Below, in pieces: positions 60,835-64,000 of a stretch of DNA of 64,000 bases. The position numbers were made by a program, and so were the translations under genes. The notes under the pieces were generated by a model that was not told the DNA's origin, made no database searches, and was given only the letters and a program-made list of their open reading frames with translations. The stretch's first letter is position 1, and each line of letters starts with the position of its first letter. This stretch comes from Marinomonas pollencensis (GTDB lineage Bacteria; Pseudomonadota; Gammaproteobacteria; Pseudomonadales; Marinomonadaceae). The stretch covers positions 1-64,000 of the forward strand of contig NZ_QUNG01000005.1 of the NCBI RefSeq assembly GCF_003387375.1, in the 5' to 3' direction.

Positions 60835-61704
60835 TCAGCCCTTTTTATCTAATGCTTTAATAAGTACCGATGTATCTTGTCGGCTACGTCCGTCTGCCAT
60901 TAAGTCTTGGTAATCTTCATCGACTGCTTTGGTCAGCGGAATAGACAATCCCATTTTTTCTGCTTGAGCCAAGCATAAGCTCAGGTCCTTATGCATCCAT
61001 TCAATGGCAAAACCAAAATCAAACTCGTCTTTTGCCATTGTTTCACCTCGGTTTTCCAATTGCCAAGAACCCGCTGCACCGTGCTTGAGAGTCTCCACCA
61101 AAGTAGGGATATCTAAGCCAGCCCGTTGCGCAAAACTCACCCCTTCAGACAAACCAGATAAAATCCCACCGATCAGGATTTGATTTACCATCTTAGCTAA
61201 TTGCCCATTTCCTACTGGGCCTAACAAGGTGGTCGATTTTGCATAACAATCTAATACCGGTTGAGCCAGCTTTAAATGCGCCGCCTCGCCCCCTATCATC
61301 ACGGTTAATACGCCATTCTCCGCGCCTGCTTGGCCGCCGGAAACAGGCGCATCCAAAAACAGCAGACCTTTTTCCCGCGCAGCACAGTTCAACTCTTGCG
61401 CCACCTCGGCAGAAGCCGTGGTATGGTCAATAAAGAGTGTGCCTGGTTGCGCTTGCTGAAAAGCCCCCTCTTCACCGAGGTAAACAGCGCGTAGATCATC
61501 GTCATTACCCACACAGGTTAATACTATTTCTGCATCTTTAGCGGCGAGCGCCGGTGTTAAGGCAAAAGCACCGGCATACTCTTCACTCCAGGCCTGAGCT
61601 TTTTTTGTAGTACGGTTATAGACAGTGACATCATGGCCCGCCTTACTTACATGACCCGCCATTGGATAACCCATTGTGCCCAAACCAATAAAAGTAACCT
61701 TCAT
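60835..61704 (-). CDS. Beta-hydroxyacid dehydrogenase (GarR/MmsB family)
   Basis: An NAD(P)-dependent enzyme of 289 residues, either 2-hydroxy-3-oxopropionate (tartronate semialdehyde) reductase or 3-hydroxyisobutyrate dehydrogenase-like. Rossmann motif F-I-G-L-G-T-M-G-Y-P-M-A, substrate motif D-A-P-V-S-G-G-Q-A-G-A-E-N-G, catalytic lysine in G-N-G-Q-L-A-K-M-V-N-Q, and the C-terminal G-S-W-Q. The start at 61704 has AAAGGAGG 7 bases upstream. Single gene with its own terminator; substrate not decided. Confidence 0.9.
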   Translation of the reverse strand: MKVTFIGLGTMGYPMAGHVSKAGHDVTVYNRTTKKAQAWSEEYAGAFALTPALAAKDAEIVLTCVGNDDDLRAVYLGEEGAFQQAQPGTLFIDHTTASAEVAQELNCAAREKGLLFLDAPVSGGQAGAENGVLTVMIGGEAAHLKLAQPVLDCYAKSTTLLGPVGNGQLAKMVNQILIGGILSGLSEGVSFAQRAGLDIPTLVETLKHGAAGSWQLENRGETMAKDEFDFGFAIEWMHKDLSLCLAQAEKMGLSIPLTKAVDEDYQDLMADGRSRQDTSVLIKALDKKG

Positions 61705-62592
61705 GATGACGCCTCCTTTGCTGAATGTTATATCGCTGTTTTTGATCATAGCGTGCCGCCATAAAATTTTGAGATACACAATTTAAAAAAACAAAGCATA
61801 CAGAGCTGAAAAGTTAAAATTTCGCGCTAATATTACCTATTCTGTTTGTTTTTCGAACAGGAGAGAGCTTGTGGATAACTTTGTGAAAGCTTTTAATGAT
61901 TTTGTCTATTTTGTACTTTAGCTATTGACATGCGACTCTTGGATTGATTTTTAAGCAATTTTTGCTATTTGGTCAGGATTGGTTAAAAAAACCGTTTAAT
62001 GTCAAGGTAAGCAGGTGAAAAAAAGACTAAAAATACTGATATAACACTAACTTTTACTGCAAAAGAAAAAGCGTTTGTTAGCATCGAACTCGACGGATTA
62101 TTTTTTATTCATTATAAATCAAAGACTTAAATAATATTAAATTTGATTTCTCGCAGTCGAGTCTCGTTCTCAAGAAGCTGCTAGGGATCAACAGTTAAAG
62201 ACTATTAAACAGACTTATAAAAAAATCACAGGGAAACTTTTCGCTGTGCTTATCACCAGCTAATGGGAATCATCGGCATAATACGCGGGGCCAGAGAAAA
62301 GCATGGCCATTGGGGATAAAATAATTTCTCATGCTTTTTTGGCACCATTAACGTGCAAATTAACACTCACGTAAGTTACCTCAAAAATAATGCAATTTAG
62401 TAGCACGATGGGGGTCTTTTGTTTGTTCCCTCTGATGATTAGGCACTGAGTCATCATCCCAATATCATGTCTGTAAAGAATGCCCAGCCATTTTGGCGAC
62501 TATGGAACCTTTGCGGCATCCCTCTGCAAACCCTGATAATTTGAAAAGAAGTCCGTACTGTAGAGAGCAACGATAACAAGCGGATTTACTTT
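61705..62592. other. Gene-free stretch of about 890 bases
   Basis: No supported gene on either strand. AT-rich with several palindromic bits, such as CTGTT...AACAG near 61840-61860. A 16-codon frame from GTG (61871-61921), preceded by AGGAGAG, encodes D-N-F-V-K-A-F-N-D-F-V and could be a leader peptide or the stub of a decayed gene. Two A/T-rich runs around 62030 and 62330 might include promoters for the small membrane protein gene to the right. Confidence 0.5.
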
Positions 62593-63033
62593 ATGAGTTT
62601 CAGTGTTCAAAAACTATTTGCTAAAAGCTTCTCCTATATTTTCTTTGTATTGGCGGGTTTGGTGGTTATCACCAGTTTTATTTCAGCGGCGGGTAATTAT
62701 TTTAACGGTGAAGACATCACTCAAACTCTGATAAAAATCATCAACTCTAACATTATTGCGATTGCCGTTTTTGAGTTGGCCATGGTGATTAATAAAGAGT
62801 ACGGCAATGATGATGAGCATGATGTCGTGGTTATGATGCGCCGTACTTTACCTCGCTTCATTAGTACTGTGTGCGTTGCCTTGGCGCTCGAAGGGCTCAT
62901 TATGGTCATCAAATACAGCCAAATGGATATGGCGGGTAATCTTTATTACCCTGTGGCCATCGTCAGTTGTGCTGGCTTCCTATTAATCTCGCTAGGTATT
63001 TTCCTAAAACACGCCCCTAAAGAAATTGAATAA
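62593..63033 (+). CDS. Hypothetical four-TM membrane protein
   Basis: A protein of 146 residues with four hydrophobic segments (about 15-33, 47-65, 92-110, 119-137). The loop between helices 2 and 3 is acidic then basic (N-K-E-Y-G-N-D-D-E-H-D and M-M-R-R-T-L-P-R-F). No family is recognised with certainty. The ribosome binding site is weak. Stands alone. Confidence 0.65.
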   Translation: MSFSVQKLFAKSFSYIFFVLAGLVVITSFISAAGNYFNGEDITQTLIKIINSNIIAIAVFELAMVINKEYGNDDEHDVVVMMRRTLPRFISTVCVALALEGLIMVIKYSQMDMAGNLYYPVAIVSCAGFLLISLGIFLKHAPKEIE

Positions 63034-63089
63034 TATCGAGCGGCTTAGCAAGCTGCTAAGCCGCTTATACGCTTTTTATGAAACGCTTA

Positions 63090-64000
63090 TTAAATAGCCG
63101 CCGTTTTTACTTTAGTTTGGCTGGTTAATAAGGCGGCATAAACCAATGCGGCGACCAGCACTCCGATAACGGGAGGCAATACCGGAGTAAAATAAGCACA
63201 AAGGCACCCGATGCCATAAGACACCAAACCTAAGTAATTAAAATCAGCCAACTTGGCTTGTTCTAATACGGGGTAATGCCCTCGATGTTTGAGCCAAAAA
63301 TCCGCCATAATCACACCGCCTAATGGCGGGATAAATGTCCCTAGTAAAATCAAATACGGGATCAGATAATGGTACATTCCACCTAAAGCTAATAGTGTGC
63401 CTATGCCTGCTCCTATCACAGTGACAAAGCGTCGCTTTTCGGTGCGAATCAAGTTACAACCAGCAACCGCAAAGTTGTAAATAGTATTGTCTTGGGTGGT
63501 CCATAGGTTAAGAAACAACATCAGTATGGCGAGTGAAATAGAGCCTTGCGCTATCATTACATCGACGATATCCGCTTGCTGATATAGCAAGCTGCCTAGG
63601 GCACCAGTGACCACCATCAAGCCATTACCTAGCACAAAAGCAAGTAAGGTTGCCCAAACCGCTACTTTCCCAGACTTCGCAAACCGGCTCCAATTTGTCG
63701 CTTGGGTGCCACCGCTAATAAATGTGCCGATAATAATAGTGATGGCCGTTGCCATACTCATCGTCGTGGTTGGTGTTTGCCCAAATACATCGCCTGCATC
63801 GGACAGATCCCCCATACCTTGATAAAAACTGATCAAGATGAACAGCAGCATAGCTGGCACGGCGAGTCGAGAAAGATAATCAAGCCCTTTGTAGCCGATC
63901 ATGGCCGTGATACAAAAAGCAAAACCGAAGAAGATAATCAGAAGAGGTTCTAAGCTAGGCGTTAGCTCCAGAGTTTTGACCAGCACGATAGCAATAGTCG
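63090..64000 (-). CDS. codB: Cytosine permease-like transporter (partial)
   Basis: A purine/cytosine permease of the NCS1 family, cut by the right window edge so its N-terminus is missing. The visible part (about 302 codons) has eight or nine TM helices, with motifs F-I-S-G-G-T-Q-A-T-N-W-S-R-F-A, W-T-T-Q-D-N-T-I-Y-N-F-A and P-P-L-G-G-V-I-M-A-D-F-W, all typical of CodB. The frame is open through 64000; the valine (GTG) near 63986 is probably internal. A cytosine deaminase gene would be expected upstream, outside the window. Confidence 0.9.
   Translation of the reverse strand, partial: TIAIVLVKTLELTPSLEPLLIIFFGFAFCITAMIGYKGLDYLSRLAVPAMLLFILISFYQGMGDLSDAGDVFGQTPTTTMSMATAITIIIGTFISGGTQATNWSRFAKSGKVAVWATLLAFVLGNGLMVVTGALGSLLYQQADIVDVMIAQGSISLAILMLFLNLWTTQDNTIYNFAVAGCNLIRTEKRRFVTVIGAGIGTLLALGGMYHYLIPYLILLGTFIPPLGGVIMADFWLKHRGHYPVLEQAKLADFNYLGLVSYGIGCLCAYFTPVLPPVIGVLVAALVYAALLTSQTKVKTAAI

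Overview
The window is chromosomal DNA of a marine gammaproteobacterium of the Oceanospirillales. Marinomonas or a close relative is the best guess, made from family resemblance and gene order without any database search. The evidence is the yqgE-ruvX-pyrR-pyrB-pyrX order known from pseudomonads and their relatives, the yggS-proC-yggT block, a glpSTPQ/DUF2160/glpV-type ABC operon, ethanolamine lyase without a microcompartment, and moderate GC. No rRNA, CRISPR array, intact transposase or integrase was seen. Two identical tRNA-Phe genes lie at 3.5-3.8 kb.

Layout. (1) 0-3.5 kb is an AT-rich accessory segment next to the 3' end of a tRNA-Phe gene. It carries a three-gene leftward operon: a DUF2513 protein, an SMC/OLD-like AAA ATPase and a DUF4435/TOPRIM protein. 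The last two match the anti-phage system PARIS (AriA/AriB). (2) 3.5-15.5 kb is core housekeeping: trmL, a K+ channel, yfhL-type ferredoxin, coaD, yggT-proC-yggS, a degenerate GGDEF protein, the pyrimidine cluster pyrX-pyrB-pyrR-ruvX-yqgE and an Fe(II) oxygenase. (3) 15.6-20.9 kb is a tripartite drug efflux operon (outer-membrane factor, DHA2 pump, HlyD adaptor) opposite a TetR regulator, with two similar operator-like palindromes between them. (4) 21-26.2 kb has a FrnE/DsbA-like protein, a PPOX flavoprotein and a Fur-box-preceded Fe-siderophore uptake operon. (5) 26.2-34 kb has a nat-eamA-crp operon, then an AraC regulator with eutB-eutC-eat for ethanolamine uptake and cleavage. (6) 34-41.5 kb has an HTH protein with a lysine-rich tail, phhB, a TDT-family transporter, a putidaredoxin-type ferredoxin with its reductase but no oxygenase, a cupin, an SDR and two LysR regulators. 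(7) 42-50.5 kb has a sigma-54 activator divergent from a glycerol-type ABC uptake operon, with a good -24/-12 promoter between them. (8) 50.6-64 kb has a lipoprotein, UDP-glucuronate epimerase plus UDP-glucose dehydrogenase, yehS, a dppABCDF dipeptide operon, a beta-hydroxyacid dehydrogenase, a small membrane protein and a cytosine-permease-like gene cut by the right edge.

The most interesting items are the PARIS-like operon with its extra first gene at a tRNA-flanking position, a perfect inverted repeat that buries the trmL ribosome binding site, a 17-bp perfect palindrome inside the ruvX catalytic-motif region, complementary degeneracy in the two glp-type ATPases, and clustered TGAACAG heptamers around the sigma-54 promoter. 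All assignments come from reading motifs by eye. Start codons were moved from the longest ORF where a ribosome binding site or family length argued for it.
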